Positions 41,877 through 52,404 are shown, numbered from the stretch's first letter. The stretch: DNA of 64,000 bases from an uncultured Eubacteriales bacterium (GCA_934502885.1 CAKSUT010000002.1:186001-250000), one strand, 5' to 3'. Notes: generated from the letters alone by a model not told the origin. Numbers and translations are program-made.

Positions 41877-44800
41877 ATGAAACCTACCGTAAATCAGCAA
41901 AAGGCGATAGACGACAAGAGCGGAACGCTTCTCATATCCGCAGGTGCCGGCAGCGGCAAAACCGCCGTACTTACGAAAAGGCTTGCGATGCGCCTTTCCG
42001 ATCCGAGCTTCGGTCATGACATAAACGAATATCTCATAGTCACGTTTACGAAAGCGGCGACGGCGGAGCTTCGCGAAAGACTGACAAAGGCACTCACCAA
42101 AGAGGTCGCGGCGCACCCGGACAATGAATACGCTCTGCGTCAGCTCTCACGCATGGGTCTTGCGAAAATATGCACAATTCACTCGTTTTGTCTTGACCTT
42201 ATACGTGCGAATTTTCAGGTTCTCGGTCTGCCGTCAAAGCTGCGCATGGCGGACGATGCGGAGTCCCAGATACTCTGCCGCGGCATTCTTGACAACATAC
42301 TCGAGGATATGTACGCCACAGCGTCAAAGGGCGAAGCGGAGGATTTTCTCAAAGCGGCTGAGGTCTTTTCGGGCGCAAAGAGCGACAAAAACTTTGCGGA
42401 AAGTCTCTACTCTTTGTACGAATTTCTCCGCAACCAGCCCTCACCGTTCGCATACTTTGAAAAATGCATCGCAATGTACGACGAAGCGGCAAAGGCAGAC
42501 GACTTTCTGTGTTCGGAATACGGCAGACTGTGTGCGGAAGCGGCAAAGTTTGAGCTTGCCGATATCGTACAGACCGCAAACTCCGCACTTTCGCTTTTGA
42601 GCACCGACGAAATTCTCGGTGCGGCGTATTCCCCGGCGATAGAGAGCGATCTTGAAGCGATAGGTGCGGTTTTAAAAGCGCTCGACCATACTTACACGGA
42701 TGTTTATGCGGTGTTTTCTTCTTTTGAAAAGGCGAAACTCAAAGCTGTGCGGAAGTACGAGGACGAGGTCTTTAAGGAACGCATAAAATCGATGCGCGAA
42801 TCGTATCTCAAGAAGTTTGCAAAGCTGCGCACATACTATTTCGGCACTTTCCCGGAGGCAATACGTGAGGCGGCAAAGGAATGTGCGGCGGTGCTTCGCT
42901 GTGCGAAGAGCATACTTGAAAGACTTGATTCCGAATACGGTGCGAGAAAAGCCGAGAAAGGCATTCTCGACTTCTCCGACCTCGAACACAAGGCTCTCGA
43001 ACTTCTTATCGATATGTCGAATCCCGACTCCCCCGTTCGGACGGAGCTTGCCGAGAAATACGCAGAGGGGCTCTGCGAAATATACATAGACGAGTACCAG
43101 GACGTAAACCCATTGCAGGACATGATATTCCGTGCGGTATCTACATACGGTGCGGACGGAGAAGAGTGCAACCGCTTTCTCGTGGGAGACTTAAAGCAGA
43201 GTATATATCGTTTCCGCGGTGCAAAGCCGGAGATTTTTTCAGGGTACATAGGGAAATTTCCGCTTCTCGGAACACCTGAGGCAGAGAAAATCTCGGCGCA
43301 CAAGATATATCTGTCGAACAACTTCAGGTGTGCGGAGAACGTAATAAATCTCACAAACAGCATATTTTCAAAGCTTATGCGTGAATACAGCGATGACGAC
43401 AGTCTGATTTACACCAAAATTGAGGCGGAGAAGATTACGGCTCCGTGCGAACTTACGGTAATATTGCCGCAGGACGGCGAGGTTGAGGAAGCAGAGAGTG
43501 ACGACGAGGACGAAAAGGCGCACGATATCGACTCCGAGGCACTGTATGCGGCGAGAAAAATAAAGGAGATCGTCGGCAATCCCGACTACAGAACCGCCGA
43601 CGGAAAGCTTTACGCTTACCGCGACATAGCGGTTTTGGTGAGAAGCGCAAACTCAATGTCAAAGAGCTACAGACGGGCGTTTGAGCTTGAGGGTGTGCCT
43701 CTTTCGAGCGATGCACCGGACGATTTCTTCGCAAAGCCCGAGGTACTTCTTGCGCTGTGCCTTTTCAACACGGTTGACAACCCGGAGCGCGACATTTACA
43801 CGGCAGGTCTTATGCGCTCAAAGCTTTTCCGCTTTACCGACGATGAGCTTACCGAGATACGCATGGCGTCAAGAAGCTCGTCTTTTTGGGGAAGCGTCAA
43901 GGCATTCGGCGAGAGCGGCGAAGAAAGTCCGCTTGCGGTGAAAGTACGCTCTTTCTGCGAAAAGATCGCCTCCTACAGAGCATTATCACGCGGTATGCCG
44001 ACGGACAGTCTGATACTGTATCTTTACGACGACACCGGACTTTTGAACATAACCTCTCTCGAAGACTCCGACAAAAGGGAAAGTCTTATGACTCTGTACG
44101 AATATGCACGCGGATTTGAGAAAACGTCGTTCAGAGGACTTTCGGCATACCTTTCGTACCTCAACGATTTGAACAGCGTCGGTACGGCGTCCCGCGCAGA
44201 CGCGGCGGCAGATTCGGTAACACTCATGAGCATACACCGCTCAAAGGGGCTTGAGTTTCCGATCTGCTTCGTTACGGCTCTCGGAAAGTCGTTCAACGTT
44301 GACAGCGAAAAAAAAGAGCTCGTGATGAGCGACGAAAACGGTCTCGGACTGAAGCTCAAAAATTTTGCCGGAAACAAGTTTTTTCCCTCCGACACCGGTT
44401 ATGTTTCAGTTGACACGCCGTTTCGCCGCGCGGTCATTGCGTCCGAAAGAGCGGCGCTCGCCGAAGAGGAAAAGAGACTTCTTTATGTTGCGGTGACACG
44501 TGCGAAGGAAAGACTCTTCCTCACCGCCTCCGGAAACGGAACGCAAAGAGCGATTGAAAAATGCGCCGCCGCAAGGGAGACGGGCGACGTCACCTCCACC
44601 GTATCTCACGCCTGCGACTGCATAACGTGGTTCCTTGCTCTTTGTCCCGACGAGGTTTTCGACGCAATAGCTTTCGGAAACGAGTCGGTCGGCGGCAACG
44701 AAATGCTCACCGGACGCACTGTCAAAATTGAGCCTCCGAAGAGAGCGAAGCGCAGAGCCGGTGTGGACACAGCGTCTCCCGACGCCGCAAAAACCGCGGA

Positions 44801-45533
44801 ATACCTCGGGTATATACGCTCGTCGGCGGAGTTTAAGTACGGCAACGAGAAAAGCACGCACATACCGGCAAAGCTCACGGTGTCGCAGCTAAAGTACGGG
44901 CTTATCGACCTTGAGTCAGCAGGCGAAAAGCCGAAACCCAAGGAGTGTCCGCAGTTTATGCTCGAAACCTCCGCCGCGACCGGAGCGGAAAAGGGAACGG
45001 CAATGCACGTATTCATGCAGTTCTGCGACTTTGAAAGGTGCGCGTCGGGTGCTGACGGCATAGAGGGCGAAGCGGAAAGACTTGCAGGAGAACGCTTCAT
45101 CACAAAGCGGCAGATGTTGCTTCTTAACAGGTTCGCTATAGCGGCGTTCTTCGCAAGCAATCTCTACCGCAAAACATTAACCGAAAGCCGCCGCATTTAC
45201 CGTGAGCGCAGGTTCAACCTAAGCCTCCCCTCGGTGTCTCTGTCGGAAGCGTACCATGCGGAGACCGGAGACTCCGCGCTCGAATCGGAGAGCGATTTCG
45301 TACTTGTTCAGGGCGTTATCGACTGCTTCTGCGAAAACGCCGACGGCACATACACTCTCATTGACTTCAAGACGGACTACGTTCCGAAAGGTGCGGAGGG
45401 TGAGCGCATTATAAAAGAGAGACACCGCGAACAGATGGCTTTCTACAAAACTGCCATCGAAAAAATGACCGGCGGCAAAGTCTCAAAGAGTGTTCTGTGG
45501 TCGTTCAGCCTCGGAAAAGAAGTCGTGCTGTAA
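41877..45533 (+). CDS. addA: ATP-dependent helicase/nuclease subunit A
   Basis: A 1218-residue UvrD-like helicase with a C-terminal nuclease, partner of AddB in recombinational repair. Motif I is ISAGAGSGKTAVLTKR, motif II ceIYIDEYQDVNPLQD-like (IYIDEYQDVNPLQDM), and a motif VI region LLYVAVTRAKERL is near residue 870. The nuclease motif is LIDFKTDYVPKG near the C-terminus. The start at 41877 has AAAGGGG upstream. It is the last gene of the long plus-strand run and ends at a 16-bp hairpin facing the convergent dockerin gene. Confidence 0.95.
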   Translation: MKPTVNQQKAIDDKSGTLLISAGAGSGKTAVLTKRLAMRLSDPSFGHDINEYLIVTFTKAATAELRERLTKALTKEVAAHPDNEYALRQLSRMGLAKICTIHSFCLDLIRANFQVLGLPSKLRMADDAESQILCRGILDNILEDMYATASKGEAEDFLKAAEVFSGAKSDKNFAESLYSLYEFLRNQPSPFAYFEKCIAMYDEAAKADDFLCSEYGRLCAEAAKFELADIVQTANSALSLLSTDEILGAAYSPAIESDLEAIGAVLKALDHTYTDVYAVFSSFEKAKLKAVRKYEDEVFKERIKSMRESYLKKFAKLRTYYFGTFPEAIREAAKECAAVLRCAKSILERLDSEYGARKAEKGILDFSDLEHKALELLIDMSNPDSPVRTELAEKYAEGLCEIYIDEYQDVNPLQDMIFRAVSTYGADGEECNRFLVGDLKQSIYRFRGAKPEIFSGYIGKFPLLGTPEAEKISAHKIYLSNNFRCAENVINLTNSIFSKLMREYSDDDSLIYTKIEAEKITAPCELTVILPQDGEVEEAESDDEDEKAHDIDSEALYAARKIKEIVGNPDYRTADGKLYAYRDIAVLVRSANSMSKSYRRAFELEGVPLSSDAPDDFFAKPEVLLALCLFNTVDNPERDIYTAGLMRSKLFRFTDDELTEIRMASRSSSFWGSVKAFGESGEESPLAVKVRSFCEKIASYRALSRGMPTDSLILYLYDDTGLLNITSLEDSDKRESLMTLYEYARGFEKTSFRGLSAYLSYLNDLNSVGTASRADAAADSVTLMSIHRSKGLEFPICFVTALGKSFNVDSEKKELVMSDENGLGLKLKNFAGNKFFPSDTGYVSVDTPFRRAVIASERAALAEEEKRLLYVAVTRAKERLFLTASGNGTQRAIEKCAAARETGDVTSTVSHACDCITWFLALCPDEVFDAIAFGNESVGGNEMLTGRTVKIEPPKRAKRRAGVDTASPDAAKTAEYLGYIRSSAEFKYGNEKSTHIPAKLTVSQLKYGLIDLESAGEKPKPKECPQFMLETSAATGAEKGTAMHVFMQFCDFERCASGADGIEGEAERLAGERFITKRQMLLLNRFAIAAFFASNLYRKTLTESRRIYRERRFNLSLPSVSLSEAYHAETGDSALESESDFVLVQGVIDCFCENADGTYTLIDFKTDYVPKGAEGERIIKERHREQMAFYKTAIEKMTGGKVSKSVLWSFSLGKEVVL

Positions 45534-45570
45534 CCGCACGCAAAGTAAATAAATCGTTTCAAGGCAAGAT

Positions 45571-45610
45571 GAAGCCGCCGCAAACCTTTCGGTTTGCGGC
45601 GGCTTCTTTA
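45571..45610. terminator. Strong terminator hairpin between convergent addA and dockerin genes
   Basis: A perfect 16-bp stem (45571-45586 with 45591-45606) with a TTTC tetraloop. It is followed by TTTA on the plus side and a short T-containing stretch on the minus side. It probably works in both directions. Confidence 0.85.
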
Positions 45611-45624
45611 AGCGTTAGGAGAGA

Positions 45625-48600
45625 TTATGCTTTGTAGTCTGCGCTTGTCTTTTTGAAGTTGGTCTTGATAGCGGCAAGATCTTCAATGTCAACATTGCCG
45701 TTTTCGTTGATATCAACAGCACCCTTGAGCAGATCGCCGGCATTCGGGTCAAAGCCTCTGATTACTCTGATGAAGTCGTCGATGTCAACCTTGCCGTCGC
45801 CGCAGGTATCTGCGAAGCTGCCCTTTATATCTCCGGCGATGAGAACTACAGCAACGCCGTTTGCGATATCGGTTTCTTCGGTTATCGTGATACGTGCGGA
45901 GGTATACTTGATGTAGCCGTTCTTCTCAATCGTGAAGTAGTAGTTTCCGGCTTCGACATCAGCAAAGCTGAAGGTTACGATATTTCCGGACATTTCGGCT
46001 TCATCGGTGGTTGCAACAACATAAGGTGTTGTTTCGCCGTCCTTGTAGAGGGTTACGATTGCCTTACTGTCGTAGTTTGTCGTACTGCCCTCGGGAGCTA
46101 CGGAGAGAACGGAGTTGCCGAGCTTCTCAAACTTACCGGTAACGGTAAAGTACAGAGAAGGAGCTACGGTAAGGTCATTTACCTTAACGGGATCTTCGCC
46201 GATAGGCTCTGCGAGAGAATCGCTCCACTTGTCAACTCTCCAGTAGCCGTCCTTGTATACCTTTGCGCTGAGGTTTTCGGAGGCGTCGGGAGTGTCAACA
46301 TGGAAGTACTTGGTGGGATTAGCTCTGAAGTCTGCTTCGTCGAAGTTAGCCGTAACCTTGAATACAACCGTCGAAATCCAAACCGCGTCTGTTTCGGCGT
46401 CGATGGGAGCAACGGTTGTTCCGTTCCAGCCCATGTATGTGCATCTTACAGTGCCTGCGGGAGAAGTTGCGATAACGTCGGGAATTTCCGCCGCCGATAC
46501 TTCAGCCGCACGATCCTGATTGAACGAAAGCCAGAAAGTATCGCCGAACGCCTCGGTGTCGTACTTAAAGCCGAAGCTTCCGAATCCGAGCTTTGCACCC
46601 TTAACGGAGATATCTATCGAAATCTCTCTGTCTTTTTTGAAGTAGGTTGCCTTTGTGATGTACTCAACCATATCGGAGGCTTCGGTAACTTCCGCGAGAA
46701 CGAACGGAGAGAGCGTGGAAACGGTGAATGCGAAGTGATCCGCGTTCTTCGTGAGTGCGCACTCTTCTTTGAGCGTACCGTCAGCATTGAAGTGGAAGAG
46801 TCTGTAGGTCTTTGCGTCGTCGTAGTTTCCGATAGCCGCAAAGTAAATTTTAAAGGTTACGTCCTTACCGAGGTCGGTTATGGAGGCTCCTGCCTTCTCT
46901 GCGGTTACTTCAAATACGAGAGGAGTTTCGTTTACGTCGAGTGCGGAACCGAGTGCCGTCTCGATAGCTGTGAGCTTATCCTCGGAGGGAGCTTCGGTCT
47001 TCTGCTCTATCGTAATCGTTACTTCTTCGGGAACCGTTGTGTCGTCGGTGACGATCGTCTTGGGTTCTTCTTTCTTGTAGATAGGATAAAGCGTTTTTGC
47101 TTCGGTGAAGCTGAGAGTTTCGAGAGCGGCCGTTGCGTTCTTGTCGGTATTCCAACCGAGGAATGCATAACCGTCCTTTGTCATGTCGGTGTCTCCGTAA
47201 TAGCCGACGGTTTCGCCGTTGAGAGCGTCTACCTCATAGAGAAGAGCGTCGTCTTCGCCGACAAACTTAATCGTTGCTATTGTGGGTGCGGTGGTGAGAT
47301 ACGTCATAGAGTCGATGTAGATCTTTTCGCCATTTGCGATAAGGTCTGTTACCTTTACACCGTTCATGGGTCTCAAGTGATACTGTTCTGTGTCCGCCCT
47401 GCCGTGCTGATCGCTGTAATCAAATACTGCGTACGTCCACTTACCCGGGACAAGCGAGACAATCTCATCATCAATTCTTGCTACAGAATCTCCTCTGGGG
47501 TCGTTTTTCTGGAACCAGAGCATAATTTTTCTGTCAGTCTCATTTGTTCCGTTGACATAATAGTACTTTACAATAACGTGATCATAAACGTCCACCGACA
47601 ATCTGTTCTTTAACTCGCCGTAACGAGGATATGCGGAGTAATTCTTCGGTATCGAACCGCCGCCCTCAATGTTTATTGTTCTTATCGCAGTGTTGCTTCT
47701 GCCTTCATAATCCGCCGCATTATAATAAGGAACTACTTCAACGGCATCAACACCCTTATAATTTGTTGTCTTATCGGCAGCCGCGGTGAAGGTTCTGGGG
47801 TTCTTTGTCAGATCGGTTTCACTCATGTCAACCTGATCAAGCTTTGCAAAATCCTTCACAACCGACGGAGCAATATCGCCCTTAACGGTGTACTTTCCGG
47901 TGATTTTTACATCGTCGGTAAGCGCATAGGCTGCAAGGTCAATCTTCTCATCTCCGATATACCAACCGTCGAAGTCGTAGTAATGCTCCTTGTCAACAAC
48001 CTTTTCGTCAACGGTCTTGGTAAGGGTTGTGCCTTCCGGAATCTGATCTACCGTATCAACGCCGAGAATCGACCATGTTACGTTGCATATCTTTTTGTCT
48101 GCAAAGAGAATCGTATGGGTCGTGCCTGCCTCGAAGGTGTAGATATCCTTCTTTTCAACCTCAACGCCGTCGATGTAGATGCGACCGTCCGCATTGTCGG
48201 GGGTAATGGCAAAGCCTGTGAGCGTGCTTTCCCAACCGTTTTCAGCGGTAGGCTCGGTAACGACTGCCTTTACTGTGCCGCCGAGACCTGCCTTGAGAAC
48301 GGTAGCCTTGGTGTCGTTTACCTTGAAGCCTTCGCTCATGCCGTTGTTGAAGATAACGACTCTCGTCATCTTGTCCATAGCGCCGCCGACGCCTATCGTC
48401 TTGGTCTTGAAGTTACCGCCGTTTATTTCGACAACAGAGACTGCTGTGTAGTTGTCAACGGAGGAGGCGTCGTATGTGTTCTTGGGGTCGGTATTTCCTC
48501 CGATAATTGTATCAGTGGTTCTTACGGTTCCTTCAATGTTACCGCCGTTAATCTGAATGTAACGGATTCCCGTTTGACCCCACGCGGCGTCGAACGAAAG

Positions 48601-51600
48601 TATTCCTCTCACGGTACCGCTGTTCACGGTAACCTGCTGCGTACCCTTAAACCAGTTGGTCGGCTGATAGTTATGAGAGGTTGCAACCGCACCGACAGTT
48701 GCACCGTCAATTACAACCGTTGACTTACCGCATACAATCTTATGATCGGTGGAACTTGTGTGGATACCTGTTCTCACGCCGTCGAATGTACCACCCTTAA
48801 GAGTTATGGTGCTGTCGATTGTTGCCGGGAAAGTGCCGTTATAGTGGAACTGAGCAAGTCTCGCATAAGCGCCTCCGATACCGGCTCTGAACCAGTTTCT
48901 GATATTGCCGTCAAATGTAATGTTGAAGCCTTTTGCACTAATGTAAGGCTCTGTTCCGGATGTCTTTACAATCGCGATATCTTTGAAAGTAACATCACCG
49001 GCGAGCTGTATTGAACCGCCGCTGTGGTAAAGCCAAATCGTTGCGGCGTCATTGTAACCGACGTAGGTTATCTTCTTGCCTGCCTGACCGAGAGTTGCAA
49101 CGCCCTCAATCGAGCCGACGAGAATTATCGTTCCCTCGGTTTCAATCTTGCCGTAAGCCTTGGAGAAGGTCTTGAGTGCAGTTGCGGCTGTGAGACCGTC
49201 GTTGTTGTCCTTGCCGCTTGCGTTGTTTACATAGAATACGTTGTCGCCTGTAGGGAGATTCTCATTGGCTGCCGAGTCAACAAGGTAAGCGTAGAGCGTT
49301 GTATCCGCAGAAAGATTTGCTATATCAAGAGACGGAGAATAGAACTGATTTGTGTTGTTGTCATCCTTCGTCCAACCGACAACCTGTTTGCCTTCGGGTG
49401 CAAAGCCTTTAGGCGAATATTTCGGCTGCGCTTTGAGAAGCTTATCGGTACGGATAATCTCATCGCCGCTCTTCCATGTGAGGGTGATAGTTTCGGGGTT
49501 CTCGACCGCAAAGCTGTAATTCTGTGCGGAGTAGAGGTCATAGAAATATGCAAAGCCTGCGACATCTATGTAAGTATCAGCTTCGGCTTTTGTGCTGGCT
49601 CCGAAGAGATAAACCGGCTGATGTGTAAATTTGGGAGCGTTATTTGTATTAATCTCGAAAATCACTCTCTCCCAATTTCCGTCGCCCTTGCTTGCTTCCA
49701 TTGAAGAAGCACCGCTGCAAAATGCCGTCTGTCCCGAACACTCGGGCTTTCCGCTGCTCCAGTCATACAAGATCGCTGTTTTTCCGCTCGTCTCGGAACG
49801 GAGGTATACAACGAGGTACATCTTGTCCTTTGTTGTATCGATGGACTTATTCATGCTGTAGTTGTTGAGCTGAGGCACGTTGCCTTTTGCAAGGTTGAGG
49901 TGATAATACGGGATATTGTTTTCCGCATCTAAAGCGGTATATCCTATCGTCATCGAGCCTTCAAGGCTGACATAAGGAGAACCGGTTGCCGCATTTCTTA
50001 CATAAATCGGCTCGGTGACAACATCAGCAAGATCTTCCTCATACGCCGCATTGAATACTGTGTCCTCGGTGATACCCTCGAAGGACTCAACGGCTGTATT
50101 CTTATCGGTTGTGTACCAGTGAGAGAATGTCTTGTTTTCCGCCGTTACTGTCGGAGGCGCAACCTTTGTAAGGCTCATGCCCTTGAGAAGCGTGTCCTTT
50201 CGAACCTCGGTTTCGCCGTTCATCCATGTTACGGTTACGGTCTCGGGATTCTTTACGGAGAAATCGTAGTTCTGTGCGGAATACTCATCATAGAAGAGAG
50301 CGATTCCGGCAATGTCGTACCACGGGTTTTCAGTGGTGGGCTTTGCTCTGTTGAGGGGGAACATGGATATCTGAGTGATACTGCTGTTGCTGTCTATGGT
50401 CGTCGAGATAATCTTTCTCTCCCAAGTTCCGTCGGCAGCCCAATCACTGTCAGTAAAGCACTTTCTGTTGCTGAATGTTCCTCTGTATACAAAGCATGCT
50501 CTGTTAACGTAGCTGTTTTCGGACTCTTTTACCTCCTTAACATTGGTACGCATAAGTATTACTGCGTAAATTTTCTCCTTGGAGGTATCAAGAGCAATAT
50601 TCAAGCCGTACTTATTAAATTGCGGCCAGTTGTCAGACGCCGGAACGAGGTGATAGTATGCAAGACCAGCCTCCGCGTCAAAACCGGAATATGTAAGAGT
50701 TGAGTTGGCGCCATCAAGAGCCTCATACGGCTTTGCGTCTGCGGAACCCCATATTGCTATCGGTTCGGTGACTGTGGCTTGAGGAGCTTCAAATTCAACG
50801 GTATGAGTCTTGCCTGCCTCAAGGGTGTAAAGAGCCTTCTTTTCGACCTCAATGCCGTCGATATAAATGGGATCGCTCTCATTTTTGGGAGTGATAGTGA
50901 AGCCGGTGAGCGTGCTTTCCCAATTGTTATCTTGCGTAGGTTCTGTTGTCACTGCCTTGACAGTGCCGCCGACCGCTGTTTTAATTACAGTCGCCTTGGT
51001 ATCATCGACAGTGAATCCCTCTGCCATTCCGTTGTTGAAAATAACAACTCTTGCTGTATTCATGTCATCACCAACGGCGATTTTCTTTGTTGTGAACTCG
51101 CCGCCGTTTATTTCAACCACAGAAACGCCTGTGTGTGTGCCGACGATTGTATCGGTTGTTTTGATTGTGCCGGTAATTTCTCCTCCGTTCACCTGTATGT
51201 ACTTAAGACCGGAGGAATTGGTTGCGTTTGCAAACGATATTGTTTCGCTTACAGTACCGCTGTTTATGATAACCTTCTGTGTGCCGGCAAAAGAGGCGCC
51301 GGAAGCATGACCGGTGGAAATACCGTTTACCGTTGCGCCGTCAACAATTATGGTCGAGATTCCGGTAATCGTTTTGCCGCTGAGATTGTTTGCGCCTGTG
51401 AGCGCGCGATTCTTTATGTTGCCTTTTACAAGACGCATCGTGCTGTTAATCGGACTGTTTAAATTATCGCAGGTATCGTAGTGCGCCTGAGAAATGCGAA
51501 CAACGATATCATATTCACCGGTATTGTCCTCCGTCCAATAAATAGGTCTGTCCGAATCAAATGTGAAGTTATAACCGTGCATTTGGATAAAGCCCTCGCC

Positions 51601-52404
51601 GCCCCATCTCTGGCATATCATGATGTCCTTGATTGTAACATCACCTACAAGACGAGTTCGCCCTCCATTTCCGATTGCAAGCATTGAGGCATCGTTATAA
51701 CCTCTGTAGGTCACTTTCTTTCCACTGACACCGAGGTACACTCCGGCTGTCTTAGCCAAGCCCATTACAATAACGGTACCTTCGTCGATAATGCTTTCAT
51801 ATGCCTTAGCAAGAGTTGCGAAAGGAGTTTCCGGTGCAAGACCGTCATTATCATCGCTGCCGCCATTTTCCTTTACGTAGAAAACATTGCTTCCGGTGGG
51901 CAAATTCGTGTAGGGTGTTGCGTTCTCGTAAAGTCCTATATATCCGTCGCCGCCGGTGAAATTCTTGCTTACGCAGTTTTTCTTATCTTTGTTTGCTTCA
52001 CTGATCCAACATACAAACTCTTTGCCTTCGGGGACGTCCTCAAGAAGCTCAACTTCCTCTTCTTCCTCGGGAAGCTCTTCCTCTTCGGCAGGAGTTTCTT
52101 CTTCTGCAGGAGTTTCTTCTTCTGCAGGAGTTTCCTCTTCAGCAGGAGTCTCTTCCTCAGCAGGAGTCTCTTCCTCAGCAGGAGTCTCTTCCTCAGCAGG
52201 AGTCTCTTCCTCAGCAGGAGTTTCCTCCTCTGTGGGAGTTTCCTCCTCTGTGGGAGTCTCTTCCTCTGCAAGCGTCTCCTCGGGTGTGTTCTCAACTGTT
52301 TCTACGGGTTCGGTTACTTCTTCTTCGGCAAACGCCGTGAAAGAGAAGCAGGAGAACACCATAAGAAGCGAAAGGGTCAGCGCGAGAAGCTTTGTGGTTT
52401 TCAT
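45625..52404 (-). CDS. Giant secreted beta-helix protein with cohesin-like segment and dockerin
   Basis: A 2259-residue exported protein. The signal peptide ends near residue 26 (TAFA^EEE). A linker of about ten ETPAEE-type repeats follows (about 47-110). Then come a right-handed beta-helix-like domain (about 168-480), a sandwich module and an InlB-type repeat. A second sandwich plus InlB-type repeat and a second beta-helix domain (about 1053-1390) repeat the first set. Segments such as VSVVEINGGxF and ARVVIFNNGM occur in both copies. Further on are a carbohydrate-module-like region (about 1480-1640), another InlB-type repeat, a cohesin-like domain (about 1913-2045), a carboxypeptidase-regulatory-like sandwich and a dockerin (DGKVDIDDFIRVIRGF, DINENGNVDIEDLAAIKTNF). 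No catalytic signature is recognised. Role: probably a surface adhesin or glycan-binding scaffold. Confidence 0.85.
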   Translation of the reverse strand: MKTTKLLALTLSLLMVFSCFSFTAFAEEEVTEPVETVENTPEETLAEEETPTEEETPTEEETPAEEETPAEEETPAEEETPAEEETPAEEETPAEEETPAEEETPAEEEELPEEEEEVELLEDVPEGKEFVCWISEANKDKKNCVSKNFTGGDGYIGLYENATPYTNLPTGSNVFYVKENGGSDDNDGLAPETPFATLAKAYESIIDEGTVIVMGLAKTAGVYLGVSGKKVTYRGYNDASMLAIGNGGRTRLVGDVTIKDIMICQRWGGEGFIQMHGYNFTFDSDRPIYWTEDNTGEYDIVVRISQAHYDTCDNLNSPINSTMRLVKGNIKNRALTGANNLSGKTITGISTIIVDGATVNGISTGHASGASFAGTQKVIINSGTVSETISFANATNSSGLKYIQVNGGEITGTIKTTDTIVGTHTGVSVVEINGGEFTTKKIAVGDDMNTARVVIFNNGMAEGFTVDDTKATVIKTAVGGTVKAVTTEPTQDNNWESTLTGFTITPKNESDPIYIDGIEVEKKALYTLEAGKTHTVEFEAPQATVTEPIAIWGSADAKPYEALDGANSTLTYSGFDAEAGLAYYHLVPASDNWPQFNKYGLNIALDTSKEKIYAVILMRTNVKEVKESENSYVNRACFVYRGTFSNRKCFTDSDWAADGTWERKIISTTIDSNSSITQISMFPLNRAKPTTENPWYDIAGIALFYDEYSAQNYDFSVKNPETVTVTWMNGETEVRKDTLLKGMSLTKVAPPTVTAENKTFSHWYTTDKNTAVESFEGITEDTVFNAAYEEDLADVVTEPIYVRNAATGSPYVSLEGSMTIGYTALDAENNIPYYHLNLAKGNVPQLNNYSMNKSIDTTKDKMYLVVYLRSETSGKTAILYDWSSGKPECSGQTAFCSGASSMEASKGDGNWERVIFEINTNNAPKFTHQPVYLFGASTKAEADTYIDVAGFAYFYDLYSAQNYSFAVENPETITLTWKSGDEIIRTDKLLKAQPKYSPKGFAPEGKQVVGWTKDDNNTNQFYSPSLDIANLSADTTLYAYLVDSAANENLPTGDNVFYVNNASGKDNNDGLTAATALKTFSKAYGKIETEGTIILVGSIEGVATLGQAGKKITYVGYNDAATIWLYHSGGSIQLAGDVTFKDIAIVKTSGTEPYISAKGFNITFDGNIRNWFRAGIGGAYARLAQFHYNGTFPATIDSTITLKGGTFDGVRTGIHTSSTDHKIVCGKSTVVIDGATVGAVATSHNYQPTNWFKGTQQVTVNSGTVRGILSFDAAWGQTGIRYIQINGGNIEGTVRTTDTIIGGNTDPKNTYDASSVDNYTAVSVVEINGGNFKTKTIGVGGAMDKMTRVVIFNNGMSEGFKVNDTKATVLKAGLGGTVKAVVTEPTAENGWESTLTGFAITPDNADGRIYIDGVEVEKKDIYTFEAGTTHTILFADKKICNVTWSILGVDTVDQIPEGTTLTKTVDEKVVDKEHYYDFDGWYIGDEKIDLAAYALTDDVKITGKYTVKGDIAPSVVKDFAKLDQVDMSETDLTKNPRTFTAAADKTTNYKGVDAVEVVPYYNAADYEGRSNTAIRTINIEGGGSIPKNYSAYPRYGELKNRLSVDVYDHVIVKYYYVNGTNETDRKIMLWFQKNDPRGDSVARIDDEIVSLVPGKWTYAVFDYSDQHGRADTEQYHLRPMNGVKVTDLIANGEKIYIDSMTYLTTAPTIATIKFVGEDDALLYEVDALNGETVGYYGDTDMTKDGYAFLGWNTDKNATAALETLSFTEAKTLYPIYKKEEPKTIVTDDTTVPEEVTITIEQKTEAPSEDKLTAIETALGSALDVNETPLVFEVTAEKAGASITDLGKDVTFKIYFAAIGNYDDAKTYRLFHFNADGTLKEECALTKNADHFAFTVSTLSPFVLAEVTEASDMVEYITKATYFKKDREISIDISVKGAKLGFGSFGFKYDTEAFGDTFWLSFNQDRAAEVSAAEIPDVIATSPAGTVRCTYMGWNGTTVAPIDAETDAVWISTVVFKVTANFDEADFRANPTKYFHVDTPDASENLSAKVYKDGYWRVDKWSDSLAEPIGEDPVKVNDLTVAPSLYFTVTGKFEKLGNSVLSVAPEGSTTNYDSKAIVTLYKDGETTPYVVATTDEAEMSGNIVTFSFADVEAGNYYFTIEKNGYIKYTSARITITEETDIANGVAVVLIAGDIKGSFADTCGDGKVDIDDFIRVIRGFDPNAGDLLKGAVDINENGNVDIEDLAAIKTNFKKTSADYKA
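52090..52269. repeat. 18-bp tandem repeat encoding the ETPAEE linker
   Basis: Ten adjacent 18-base units start at 52090 and every 18 bases to 52252. Four units from 52144 are identical; the outer ones vary at a few positions. This kind of array can change copy number by strand slippage without breaking the frame, lengthening or shortening the stalk. Confidence 0.9.

Noticed and set aside
46300..47613. 437-codon open frame on the plus strand inside the beta-helix gene
   Set aside because: The opposite strand encodes recognisable domains and a dockerin; the plus frame is cysteine-rich and featureless.
52075..52270. CRISPR-like repeat array
   Set aside because: Units are 18 bases with no spacers and encode an in-frame ETPAEE linker.
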